Below, one piece after another: positions 12,446-23,451 of a stretch of 64,000 nucleotides of DNA. The stretch lies in the NCBI GenBank assembly GCA_037957365.1, contig JARHVA010002374.1, positions 372,001-436,000 of the forward strand. Direction: 5' to 3'. Each line of letters opens with the position of its first letter. Position 1 is the stretch's first letter. Below the pieces are notes generated by a model that saw only the letters and a list, made by a program, of their open reading frames with translations, made no database searches and was not told the origin of the DNA. This DNA comes from Torreya grandis. Taxonomy: Eukaryota; Streptophyta; Pinopsida; Cupressales; Taxaceae. The position numbers and the translations under genes were made by a program.

Positions 12446-14458
12446 TTAATCTCCCTTAGGAGGGATAATGTTGTTCAAGAAGGTGATGGGAGGCATGGAT
12501 TCAATTAGATCTTGATGGGGATGTATAGGACTTGATTGGTGTATGGGTTCATGATAGGATGGTGTGATGACTGATGGAGGATTAGGAATAATAGTCACAT
12601 ACATCATAGGAGATGTTAGACATTCCACATTTATTTGGTACCAATTGACAAAGGACTGTAAGAGATCCAAGATGCTTTGACTTTATGGTTCATCTCTGAT
12701 ATGATTATTTGAAAGATGATCGACCATACTGATAGGGATTTCATTATTATTTTGATTTTGAGACTAGATTTAACTTTGACTTTTCCATGGTGCCTGATTT
12801 TGGGCTTCACCAGGGGAGATTGATTTTTGACTTGATAGACTATGATTATTCTAACTTTGACAGTCCCCTAGTGCCTAATTTTGGGCTTCACTAGGGTAAG
12901 ACATTTTTATATTAGGCTGATGATTTGACTTTTCTTGATTTTGATTGATGGGATCAAAGATGAATTTATTATTATGATTGACTTCGAGAATATGGTCTTG
13001 GGCCTTTGTATTTGTCGTACATATTATATTACTCAATAAAGGGTCCAACAATGTATGTTCCTATTCACCCCTATAGAGGGATGTGATTAAATGATCATTG
13101 ATAGGAAGAAATGGGTCTTTGATGGATGAAGGTGGAATGAAGAGGTCAATGAGTGGTGGTAGGGCAACATAGTCTTGATTTGGGTTGCTAGGAGACCCAG
13201 TTTCAATATTAGAGAAAATATCCTCAAGATTAGGAAAAGGATCACTAAGACTAATTATAGTATATGCATCCAAAATAGAATTAGATTCATTCAAACAATA
13301 TTCAATAGATAAATCTTGCAAGAACTTTGTTATGACTTCATCATCCTGATTAGGATCCAAAGGTATGCCTGGTGACATATTGGAGGTATCCTAAAAAATA
13401 TAGGCATTATTAGCATCTATTGTAATATCGATGATGGTAGACGTTTCTAATGAAGAATCTAATTTAGATAGTGGTGTTAAACATGATCCTAATGCAAACA
13501 AGACTTATATTGACTATAATGCTAACTCTGATGTAAAATATGCAATGTTGCTAGTAGAAGATTCATTGTCTATGATTAACCTCTTAGCATGGGGCTTTGG
13601 ATATGATGGGTGAGGGGAAGATGGTAGAGGGACAAGGGATTTGATAATGATAGGCCCATGGAAGGAATTATGAGGACTAGGTTCATGATAAATAGACTTG
13701 TCTTTGATGGAGGATTTGTCAAAGATGGGGGGACCATGGAAGATGGATGTGTTGGCTTGACCTTGGATTCAAAAAGGAAGGGCTTGATCATGATCGAGAA
13801 TGATATCTTGGCATTCCTTTTCTTGTTCACCCAGGGATATACATGCATCTGGTTCATCCTCAATTTCTATGTCACCATGATCTATGAGGTTTTGAACATA
13901 ATCTTATATTTTTTGACATTGATTAATGGCATGCCCCCAAGTTTGGTGATATACATGATATTGATTAGATTTATACCCAGATGGCTTAGACTTGGTGGGA
14001 TCAAGATGTTGTATGGATGGATAGACCATCATATTAGTCATGAAAAATTGGTGGAAAAGGGCTTCCAAGGACATAGAAAGGGGAGTATAAGGGCCCAATT
14101 CACTTTGTGATTTAGATGTGGAAGCATTGGTCTTTAGATCATATGGTTGTTGATGTGACTGGGTGGATGGACTAGTAGTAGACAAGGTGTCCAAGATATG
14201 ATTCCCTTTGCTAGTGTAAAAAGTGGTAGACAATGGGATATGACTAGTAGATGGAGGATTGTAATGGGACTCACATGAATGGGTCTGTACTTGAGGTGAA
14301 ATGAGTTGAATGGGGTTAAAGCCTTCAGGAAGTGGGACACCCATCTTAAGGATCCGTAAGAGGACCTCATCCTTGTTGGCAAATATGTATTGTTCTATGA
14401 GAATAGGGTCTAACTTCATGGGTATGGATGATAAAAGATGGATGATGAAGGGGGTCAA
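12446..14458 (-). pseudogene. Element M gag-like region
   Basis: A run of minus-strand ORFs (14458-13904, 13863-13576, 13378-13061, 12670-12446) covers this region in shifting frames. The longest, 184 residues, ends with a knuckle-like motif YHVYHQTWGHAINQC. This resembles the single Gag zinc knuckle of plant Ty3/gypsy elements with its first cysteine missing. Upstream is a Pro/Ser/Thr/Gln-rich stretch. Beyond the knuckle another frame is acidic. The same segment is repeated in M' at 32831-33560. Gag would form the particle core. Here frameshifts break it, and no pol follows. The duplication breakpoint (13665/13666) cuts through this gag. Confidence 0.6.
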
Positions 14459-16390
14459 TGTGGAGGTAGACTAAGGATTATATATGGTCTCTTAAATAAG
14501 GCAGGTCCGAACGATCAAGCTAGTATGATCGATAATGATGAGGATGAGGTGGATGAAATGTGATTGAGATGATGTTGGACTAAGATGAGATTTTAGATAG
14601 ATAGTACAATAAGTTCTAGTGATCTATCAACAATGCCTAGTTTTCAAGCTAGCAAGAGGATTGGGGATTTGATGGGTGCTTAGATTCAAACTAGCAAGAT
14701 GATGATTGGATGGGCACTAGTTATGAATAGGCAAGATGATTGAATTATAGATGAGTAGAGTGATGATGATTGTATGTTATATTGAAAATGAAAAAGTGAA
14801 AAGATGCTAGTAGGACATCAACTAGGTATGAGACCTGTCCAAGTGATGAACGATAGTGGACTAGAATGATAGGATAATATGAAAGGATAAACGGACTAGC
14901 TGAAACCTTAGGCATATTTTCTCAAAGTGGGATGGGAAAGGATTATGTGATGAAAAAAAAAATGGAATGAAAATGGTGATGTAATGATGGTGAATATGAT
15001 TTGGATAAGTATGTGACCTAAAAAGCCAACTAGGATAAGATGGGATGATGTTAGACTAGATGGGGGATAAGGTGACTAGGCAAAGGCAAGGTCAAGACAA
15101 ATGATTGATTATGGATAGAGTGGACTAAGGATAAGATGTGGATGACAATATGTGACTAGGATATGTAGGGTATGATCAATGATTGGTGGATATGGTTAGA
15201 CTAGGAGGGGATTAAGACAAGGTGGTGATGCGAAATAGTATGAGACATGTAAAAGGATGTACAAAAAATAATATGTAAAATGGGATGATGACAAGGATGT
15301 GCAAGATTATATGTGCAAAATACTTGGATAGGTGTGTATAAGTTTGGGTAAAAATCTGACTTGGCTTATAAATAACATGGGTATAGCATGACACAGCTAA
15401 ATCTAGCAGACTACAAACTTATGATTAGTAAACTCAAGGGTATGTAACTCGATGATTGCACCCTCTAATGGCTTTGTGGGTGAGGCTATAGGTCAATAAC
15501 CCATTACGAAATCTCTTGAAGCCTCTCAACCTCATCTACACATGGTGATCCCTTGGGAGATGATACCGACTTTGGTAACAAATCGCTTGTTATGGTCATA
15601 AATTCTTATACTAAGTGTACATAAGGTTTTTAGGGAGTCCTCGATATAAGTGAAGGTATAGTGAGGTCTAAGTCCACATAAGATATTGTCTAACCATTTT
15701 GTGTATTAGATCTTAAACACCCCTCACTCCATGGAACCCTTTATGAGAAATTTTGCTTTAGCACCTAACGACAACTCTCTTGAAATTTATACTATGTTAA
15801 AACACAGAGTTTTGGTCTAGTGCGTGGTGATGAAATACACATCATCGACCCATAAAAATAAAATTGGGAAGGGTTTATTGGTGGTTTTTGATCCTCTAGG
15901 AATCATCACAAGGATGTAAGGAAGAGAACATACACCACCATAGCCCTCGGGTGACAAACAAATAAACCAAAAGGGTGTTAATTAACCAATTAATTAGATG
16001 TGAAATATATACAAGATAAAATAATTAAAAATGATTAAAGAGATATATACAATATGTAAGATAAAATGATTTAAGTGATAAAAAAATGATTTTCAAAATG
16101 TCAAAAGGGTCTTTGACAGGTGGCCTGCAAGAAAATGATTAGTAGTTTGATTAGCACTTTTAAATAGGTAACCCACAAGATAAATGATTAGTAGTTTGAT
16201 TGATAATCTTGAGGGGAAACCTACAAGACAAAATGTTAGATCAAAATATGACTTGTAAAAGAAGATGTTAGTAAGACAAAATAGCCTCTAGATTCATCCT
16301 TGCAAGAAATAAAATGTTAGTGTAATAAGCTCTAAGAAAAACATCCTAAAAAAATCATGATTTGTATCTATAACTTCTTTGGGTGAGTGG
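14459..16390. other. Element M leader region, no gene
   Basis: Part of the M internal sequence between gag and the GC-rich hairpins. A minus-strand 60-codon ORF at 15212 is hydrophobic and unrecognised. The counterpart is 33560-35520 in M'. Confidence 0.55.
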
Positions 16391-16535
16391 GCCACGATGC
16401 AGGAATCTAGGGGCAACAGCCCCCAATGGGGTCAAGTCAAGAGGTAGAGCCCCTTGTGAGGTTTGAGGGTAGTGCCCCAAGCATACTCCCTGTTGTCGTA
16501 TAGGGTGGGGTTGAGGGGCGAAGCCCCCAATGCTA
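16390..16535. repeat. GC-rich short hairpin cluster in element M
   Basis: Several small palindromes of the GGGGC...GCCCC type stand out in AT-rich sequence: GGGGCAACAGCCCCC, AGAGCCCC with TGGGGTC, and GAGGGGCGAAGCCCCC. The matching stretch in M' (35525-35675) has the same pattern with extra units such as GGGGCAGTGCCCC. Confidence 0.65.
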
Positions 16536-16654
16536 AAAGAAATTTGGGCCTTACGAGAGGCCTAGAATGACTCAAAATTCATTGAAAATAACTCTAAAAA
16601 GTACTAAAAAAAGACAATTTTGAAGGCCAAATTCAGTGGAAAATCACAACTTCA

Positions 16655-17265
16655 TATTATAATATCATAATTATCAGTGCAATATCATAATTCACAAATT
16701 TCAATTTTACCACAGGTAATTAACCATGATGGTCAGACCATAATATCATGACTGTTAGTGTAATATCGTGACTCTCAGAGCAAAATCCTGATTTCTAGAC
16801 TAGCAATATTGTGATAAAGTATAAAAGCTTTGAATTTTAGATTGTTGACCAAAATAGATGTTTAATTTATTATGACATATTAATATAGATGACTTTTAAA
16901 ATGCCTATCTAGAAATGATAGATTTTAAGATTATTTATGACGTATAAAATTTTATAAAAATATATTAAGACAAGATATTCAAACTGGACAAAATCATGAA
17001 TAATTACATAACAAAATGGGTATTTTAAGTTAGATTTTGTCCTAAGTATTCCCTATATAATTTAAAGATAAAAAACTAGTAGTCAAAATTAATTCCAAAA
17101 TGACAAAATTACAAAATCGCTAATGTAGATGCAATGTCGCTATTCTCGAGTCAATAGTGTAATTACATGATTAGCAATTTTGTAGAAACATGGCAAAAAG
17201 GTTATGGCTAGGATATTTAAGCTTGCAGATGACCTCCCTTTGATGTTTCTTGCAGATAACCAATC

Positions 17266-17327
<62 letters not shown>

Positions 17328-17780
17328 CCTTTTTTAAAATATGGTTAACAAAATATATGTGTTAAGATCTAAAACCACTTAAACAAGATGTTAAAAGGGT
17401 TTATATGGTGTCTTATGTGATTACTGGTCCCTTAGAAGGCATAAAATGACAATATGAAATCTGTAGGTTAGAGATCAAAGTGAAAATTTAGCAGTTATGA
17501 TAGAAATTACAATACCGTGATTATATATGGCAATATCGTGACTTGCAAGGCAATATCATGAATCTCAAAGTTGCAATATTATGGTTCAATAGTTAAACAC
17601 CTACAAAACCATGATTAATAAGAAATATCATTAATATCGATGCAATATTGTGATTCACGAAGTCACAATATTGTGGAGGAGTAACAACCTACCATAAAAG
17701 AGACTATTAGTGGTTAAGTTGGATGGTTAATGCAAAATCATGAATTTTAGGGCAAAATTGCAACTGTGATACCACGAATA
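16655..17780. repeat. Dispersed short motif cluster AATATCRTGA / CAATATTGTGA in M leader
   Basis: A motif near CAATATCATGAATCTCA or CAATATCGTGACTCTC occurs many times (for example near 16660, 16690, 16740, 16762, 16805, 17508, 17530, 17550, 17573, 17650 and 17670), often with the inverted form CACAATATTGTG. The cluster is maintained in the duplicate at 35790-36860. On the element's strand it lies between PBS and gag. Confidence 0.6.
17269..17323. repeat. (TA)n microsatellite in M leader
   Basis: Uninterrupted AT dinucleotides, about 27 repeats. The corresponding site in unit 2 (about 36418-36430) has only a few repeats, so it expanded or contracted after duplication. Confidence 0.95.
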
Positions 17781-17910
17781 CTAGTGTAAAACTTCAAATT
17801 TCACCTATGCATGTGAAATTTGAAAAATCTAGCACTTTTTTACTACCAGTCAATCCTACAAGCTGCCAAAAACACTTTTAGGATACAAAATTATTAAATT
17901 GGGATTATCG

Positions 17911-17931
17911 GTCCCATTATGGTCGCCAAAA
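17911..17931 (-). promoter_or_regulatory. Element M primer binding site
   Basis: Immediately inside the right LTR, the minus strand reads TTTTGGCGACCATAATGGGAC. This is a TGG-initial sequence at the standard tRNA-primer position. I do not name the tRNA. Confidence 0.6.
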
Positions 17932-18524
17932 TGTAGCAAAAAATTTAAGCACAATGGATTAAATCATGTATTATAAACCACAAGATGTCCAACTACCTAA
18001 GTAAGATCTAGAGCTCTTAGAATTAGATGCAAATAAATGAATAACAATTCAAACCAACATTTCTAATCCTAATGCTAATTTATTTAAACCATGATTAAAC
18101 GGATATGAAATCAATAAGATTGGATTGAGGTTACCTTAGACTCAAAAAATTGACATTATGTTGCTTGATTAAAGATGTGACACAGATTGTTTGATCATAG
18201 ATTCTATTGATTTATGGATTGGTTGTGATCGATATGGGAGCATTAAGACTTTATGGATTCATGAGTTTTAATAGTTGTTTTCAATGGAGGATTGAGTTGT
18301 TTATATAGAATGTGGAGGGAAGAATCAATGGTTATAATTCAAAGTTGGCTTGCGGGGATCTATGTTGAAAGATTTTTCAAGGAATTTTTAATTCCTTGGA
18401 AGCCTCAAGATTTAGAGGCTTCTAGAGAGGAAAGTTGTGAATAGAGTGGATTCTAGAATTGGAGGATTCTAGAATCCTCTTTAGGGATTAATTAAGATTA
18501 GGTAGAGGATTAGATAGGGATTAG
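17932..18524 (-). repeat. Element M right LTR (5' LTR), left part
   Basis: Copy of 9756-10635, interrupted after ATTAG (18520-18524) by Tat1. It continues at 28421. Confidence 0.85.
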
Positions 18525-18619
18525 TGTTGACCAAATTTTGCTTGTAGGTAAAAATTTTGGTCCCCTTCCTCCCTTGCTGTTCATGCCAGTTATATTGCAG
18601 GTTGTTCAGGTTTAGCATT

Positions 18620-18865
18620 CTCCGTTTCATGGCCTGGTTCATTTTCAAGTTCAGTTTCTTAGTGCAAAGGTTCAATTTCCAGTTCAGTTTCTTGGTTCAA
18701 TAATGATTGAACTGAACCTTTGAACCAAATTTTGTGGTTCAATGGGCTTGGTTCAAGTTCAAAGGGTCCATTGTTCAGTTCAAGTATCCAAATGAAAACA
18801 CCTTGAACCTTCGTAACCTTTGAACTGTTGAACCATTTTTGGTTCAACGGCCCGGTTCAAAGGTA
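18620..18865. repeat. GGTTCA/TGAACC motif cluster in Tat1 U3
   Basis: At least ten copies of GGTTCA or its complement TGAACC, in both orientations, plus further GTTCA half-motifs, lie within about 250 bp. The 3' LTR keeps the same cluster at about 26712-26955. Confidence 0.8.
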
Positions 18866-20084
18866 TACTCCAAGCCGGAAGAGCAGTCAGTAGTTCAAAG
18901 TGCCCTTTGAAGGGCAGACACTCCAAGGACTTTTCAAAGGGACAGTTACTGGAAAATTTTCAAGATAGAAGAAGTGCCGAGAGGGTGCCACGTGGACCCG
19001 ATGACATTTTAGCAGGATCCGATGACGTCCCAGTGGACGCCAAATTTTGCAGAACGGTTTATCCATTGGATCTCAAGCGACGACGCTCAGAAAAGCTATC
19101 AATTTCAAGAGGATGGAATATCTGTTGGTTTTCAAAGCTCGATCGCCGGATGAGCATCAAATTCAGTAGAATAAAGTGGCCTTTGTTTCCAACTAAGAAA
19201 GTATTGCCAAGGAGTCGAGAATGTAGTAACCTATTGAAAGTTCGCTCCTGGGAGGCCGAACGAGTTAGATAGAGACAAATTCGATAAAGGACAAGAGGAC
19301 ATATGCGGATTGAGCAAACAATTAAGTCCAAGTGGTGCCAATTTGAAGAAAAGACTCCAGTAGGTGAAATAGTGCTAGTGAATTGACCATGAGGAGATGC
19401 AGCAGCTAAGAAATGTAACCGGTTTCTTCATTTTACATTTAATGGGTGGACAAACCGCATTTGGGCATTAAAAAATGCGAACTTCGAGCAGGGAAAGCAC
19501 ATGGCTCATTAATATTTTGAGCGGCTTGTTTCTTTCCATGAATAGCCATTTGTAAAAATAGTGCCAAATGAGCCTCTTGGACTTTCCATATATATTTGAT
19601 ACTTGTCATTTTGTAATGATCTTTTCACAATTTTTGTAAGGTGCAGGCCTGCTAAAATTTCTACCTGAATCTATAAAGACATTTTTTTTACCTCTTCTTG
19701 GATGGATTCTGTGTATGTTATAGGTGTTTGAGTTTTGTCTAGTCATTGTCTTTTAATGCTCTCATAAGTTCAGCACCAACACACCAGTTATCCACAAGGC
19801 GCCATTGTCTGTAGTTGACAGGAGGAGAGTTCCATTTGGAGATATAAAATAAAGGAAGTCATTTACAGTATGTGTTTCACAGCATCTTGATGAGTCCCTA
19901 TTCCTGTGTTTTCATAAGAACCTCCCTGCCATTTTCTTGTAGCCTAGTTTCCCTGCCGAGTCTGAGTGTATGTTTGTTGTCTTTGTTCGATTCTGAGAGT
20001 AGGTGTGAGAAGGTCATCTTGTTTTGGTGTATCACCTCCTTAGAGTAGTTTTTTTTCATGCATTTTCTTCCCTTTTCATCCCCG

Positions 20085-20086
<2 letters not shown>

Positions 20087-20153
<67 letters not shown>
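20087..20153. repeat. (TA)n microsatellite in Tat1 5' LTR
   Basis: About 33 AT repeats preceded by CCCTTTTCATCCCCGCA. The 3' LTR has a tract at the equivalent position (28190-28239) and Tat2 has one at 58558-58593. Confidence 0.95.
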
Positions 20154-20154
<1 letters not shown>

Positions 20155-20327
20155 TTGTATTAGCACTCGCTGAAACAAACAAGATACACCAGAGGGAACT
20201 AGCCCTTACCTAGAGACTCTCCTCTCCTGCTTCATCATCCCATAGGCGAGAGAGGAGTTTCCATGTTGCGAGGAGAAGGTAGGAGCTAGGCCTCCTTGCC
20301 TCGGGTGCAATCTCCAGCGTCAACAGT

Positions 20328-20347
20328 TTTGGCACGCCCGATGGGAC
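20328..20347 (+). promoter_or_regulatory. Tat1 primer binding site
   Basis: Two to four bases after the LTR end the sequence reads TTTGGCACGCCCGATGGGAC. It is TGG-initial and at the correct spacing to pair with a tRNA 3' CCA end. Tat2 has TTTGGCATGCCCGGTGGGAC at the same place. Confidence 0.7.
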
Positions 20348-20481
20348 ACACAGTTTGATAAAGCAGTAAGATATCAGGATTGATGCTGGTCCTGCTACAA
20401 TAATTTCAAGTTTTCCAGCATCTCGCGACTCCAATGGTAAGAGCTTTATTTTTCATATTAAGACCAGTGTCTTAACTTTCT

Positions 20482-22226
20482 ATGCCTAAAGTCACCACAA
20501 GGTCTGCTTCAAGAAAGGTTCCTCTCGAATTCGTTGAACTACCTTTAAATTCTGCTAAATGATTAAGGTTTAGGAAGACTTGTCCTTATTCAACAAGCAA
20601 TCCTCCTAGACCTGTCATAAGAGACACAGTTATAGTACAGCCTCAGTTACGTCCCATCCCAGCCATGGCTTTGCCCTTTACAGCCTTTCATGGTGAGAGT
20701 CCCTTGAACCTCCCACAATATGACCCAATCCCAGGAGCAGCTCTAAAAAATGTGCCTTCTTTCGATGGATTGGGACCCATTACAGTCGTTGAGCACATCA
20801 GGAATGTTTCTAACCTCATCAATATTCATAATATCATGGAGGAAAATGTCGCAGTCAGATTACTGGCTTTGTCTCTTAAGGGCAAGGCTCTTGACTGGTA
20901 CAGGACTTTGCCTATGAATTCAATCCATTCCTGGAATGAATTGGGTATTCAGCTAATAGACTATTTTGGAGAAAAGAGCGATGACCTCTCGCTTGTTGAG
21001 TAGCTGACGACCATACAGAGGGCTCTGCACGAATATATGCAAGACTTTAACACACAGTTTCAGAAGACCTGGTAGAGAATTCCCATCCTGGTAAGGCTGA
21101 CTCTCAGCTACACTTTTTATACTATCTAAAAGCATTAAATAGCAACATTGTAGTCATGATACAATCTATGGGAGGGCATATACTGCCTGATGCTTATGAC
21201 ATTGCCATAACAGCTGAAAATTGCTTAATTCAGGCTAGGAAGATCGCCCCTAGGCCCCATATGCCAATTTTCCCAGAAATGCCACCTCCAATTCAGGCCC
21301 CTGCTCCCACATTAGCTCCTCTGCCTGCCATCAAAAAACTAGCTGCGGCCCCGTCGAATGAATTTCATGAGGTTAAGAGTATGTTGCAGATAGTGACCAA
21401 CGAACTCGTTGCCATTAAAAGGCAGCAAGCTCAAAACATTAGACCAAATCAAGGGTACCAAAATTATGGCCAAGCCCCTAGACCCCTTTTTCAAAATTAT
21501 AATCAAGGTCAGGGGTAGCTCTCTACAACCAGGCCATTTTAAAATTACAACACTGGTCCCTCCTCATCATCCAAGGCCATGGTGCCTGCTCAGATAATCT
21601 TGTACAAGAACAGCCAGGCTGTTCGACCATGGGATACAGCCAAGAGTAGGCTCTTCACACAAACAAGATGATAAGTTATTTTTAGAATACAAAAAACAGG
21701 CTGCCACTCATTCCCAATTTTTTGAGGCTCTAGCTCAACCCAACACGAGTAGCAATTAGGCCCAGCCAGATTCAGCTCTTATGAATCACGAAGAGGGCGA
21801 GTTTTGTGCAATCAACCATGGGGGCACTGCAGGCAATTAGGCTGATTGTGTTGCAGCCAATACAAGATTTAAGAGGAGAGCAATGGAAGATGTGCAAGCT
21901 ACCACTCAAGTAGTAGCTGCACCTCCTCCATCACACTCATTTCAAAGGGGCCCAATTTCCAAACAGCCGCTTACACCTTCAGTGCCTCAGCCTACAACTC
22001 CAGTTGGGATCGGCCCAAAAGAAAACATAAAGGGAGGTAGTCCCAAAGTCAATATAGTGGACCAAATGAAGAAGTTGCATGTGAGCATCTCTTTATGGGA
22101 TTCATTGTCTCTTCTAGGGCAGAAGGACGTATTGAAGAAAGAATTACGTGAGCTGGATCAGCAAGCTGCTCCAGCAAACAACGATAGTGTTTTGATGACA
22201 AATGGGCAGCCTTCCACTCCAAGATA
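20482..22226 (+). pseudogene. Tat1 gag
   Basis: The first in-frame ATG is at 20482, but TGA at 20560 (codon 27) stops that frame. The next ATG at 20665 (MALPFTAFHG) opens 112 codons to a TAG at 21001. The protein continues in pieces to about 22226. Phrases such as NVAVRLLALSLKGKALDWY and SWNELGIQLIDYFGEKSDD identify the conserved Gag core (retrotransposon capsid region). A proline-rich, glutamine-rich C-terminal part follows (about 21260-21560 and 21900-22020). I see no clear CCHC knuckle. Gag builds the cytoplasmic particle. Tat2 carries a similar Gag at 58913-60600 with the same TGA at codon 27. Confidence 0.85.
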
Positions 22227-22266
22227 GGTAAAGAAGGAAGAAAAGACTCCCCCTTTCTACATATCC

Positions 22267-22656
22267 TTGATCATTGGGGACTTCTTTGTACACAACTGCA
22301 TAATTGACAGTGGGGCCAGTACATCAGTGATGCCTAAGTGCATTGCTGATAAGATGGGACTAAAGTATGAAGAAATGAAAAAGGGAGTCCTACAACTGGA
22401 TGGGACACCTGCAAAAATAGTTAAAGTTTTGAAGGGTTTAGACTTGACATTGCATGCTTGCCCAACCTTCTCAATTCCCCATGATATAGTAGTAGCAGAT
22501 ATCCCTCCGTTTTTCACAATTTGCCTGTCTAGGGACTTCACATCCAAAATAGGTGGCTATCTAGCAGCGAATTGGTCATACCTGGTTTTCAGAATCAAGT
22601 ATGGGACCAAGGTGAAAATTGAGTCTGAGCCACTCTATAAGGACCATCTAGAACCA
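22267..22656 (+). pseudogene. Tat1 aspartic protease domain
   Basis: An open stretch of 130 codons contains the retropepsin catalytic motif in NCIIDSGASTSVMPK (Asp-Ser-Gly) near its start. It is followed by LQLDGTPAKIVKVLKG and the C-terminal FTSKIGGYLAANWSYL. The domain cleaves the Gag-Pol polyprotein during particle maturation. The active-site triad is retained, unlike Tat2, where the corresponding residues read YNG. It ends at a TAA (22657) that lies inside what should be continuous pol. Confidence 0.85.
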
Positions 22657-22884
22657 TAAACTCCCAAGGCAACGAATGTCAGTTATACAATCATCGACCT
22701 AGAAGAGTCCCAGATAGACCAAGCTCCTTCCTCTGCTCTTGAAGGAGTCGCAGACCTACTCTTGGATGAGTGGGGAAATGATAACTTTGAACATGATCCA
22801 TACAAGTTTATAGAGGAGACAGACCTTGGAGTCTATTGCATGCACGAAGAGGGCACCTTCATGCTGAATCTGATGAAGGCAGAA

Positions 22885-23290
22885 CAAGCAGACCTTGGCC
22901 TATGGCAGCTGTATTTTGACGGATCCAGAAGTAAGCTAGGTGTTGGAGGTGGGGCAATGCTGGTCTTCCCTTCAAAGGAGAGGTACTTTTTATCCTTCTG
23001 GTTCCATTTCTCTTGCATAAGTAATGTTGCAGAATATGAGTCTTTGATCGATGGGCTAGAATGTGCAAGGAAAAGAGGGATTAAGGAGTTGCAGGTCTTA
23101 AGGGACAGCGAGTTGATTGTGAATCAGGTGAAGGGCTGAAATCTAACAAAGAACTCCTTGCTGAAGTCTTACAAGCATAGGGTCTGGGACTTGATGGAAG
23201 ATTTCCTTGCTTTCAACATTGCCTCAATTCCCAGGGAGCAAAACAAACACGTAGACAGGCTGGCGGCAATTGGCGCTTAGTTTGATGTTT
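22885..23290 (+). pseudogene. Tat1 additional RNase H domain, upstream of RT
   Basis: The frame reads WQLYFDGSRSKLGVGGGAML, then NVAEYESLIDGLECARKRGI and LQVLRDSELIVNQVKG. After one stop it continues with REQNKHVDRLAAIG. The first Asp (FDGS), Glu (AEYE), second Asp (RDSE) and final Asp (HVDRLA) match the four catalytic acidic positions of RNase H. The form NxAEYE...DSxLIVNQV...REQN is that of the archaeal-type RNase H known from plant Tat elements and from cellular RNase HI. Here it lies between protease and RT. In the Tat elements I know best it lies after the RT-linked RNase H. It would remove RNA from RNA:DNA hybrids in reverse transcription. Confidence 0.8.
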
Positions 23291-23451
23291 CAAGAGAAAT
23301 AAGTCAAGATTGTGGTTTGCGCCACTTGAAAGTGGTAGTTCGACCCTCTGTCCCAAACAACATTGTAGATTGGCAAGTTTTTGAAAGTGACCAGTAGATA
23401 GCTCTTTTCCATCGGGAGGAAGTTGAGTTCGGAATACACAACCAAGCAAAA

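Larger units (their letters stand above)
18525..20325 (+). repeat. Tat1 5' LTR
   Basis: 1801 bp, TGTTGACC...GCGTCAACA. U3 holds a dense set of GGTTCA/TGAACC motifs at about 18620-18865. A TATA-like CATATATATTTGATAC lies near 19588, and a (TA)n tract near the right end. Several short ORFs (for example 18907-19272) overlap U3 on both strands and have no family resemblance. Confidence 0.93.

Noticed and set aside
13658..14110. 150-codon plus-strand ORF
   Set aside because: It overlaps the minus-strand gag with the knuckle-like motif and has no family resemblance itself. The plus-strand ORF at 33067-33264 is its duplicate.
19898..20182. 94-codon minus-strand ORF with long Ile-Tyr runs
   Set aside because: It is a translation of the (TA)n tract in the LTR. 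The same applies to 28065-28268.
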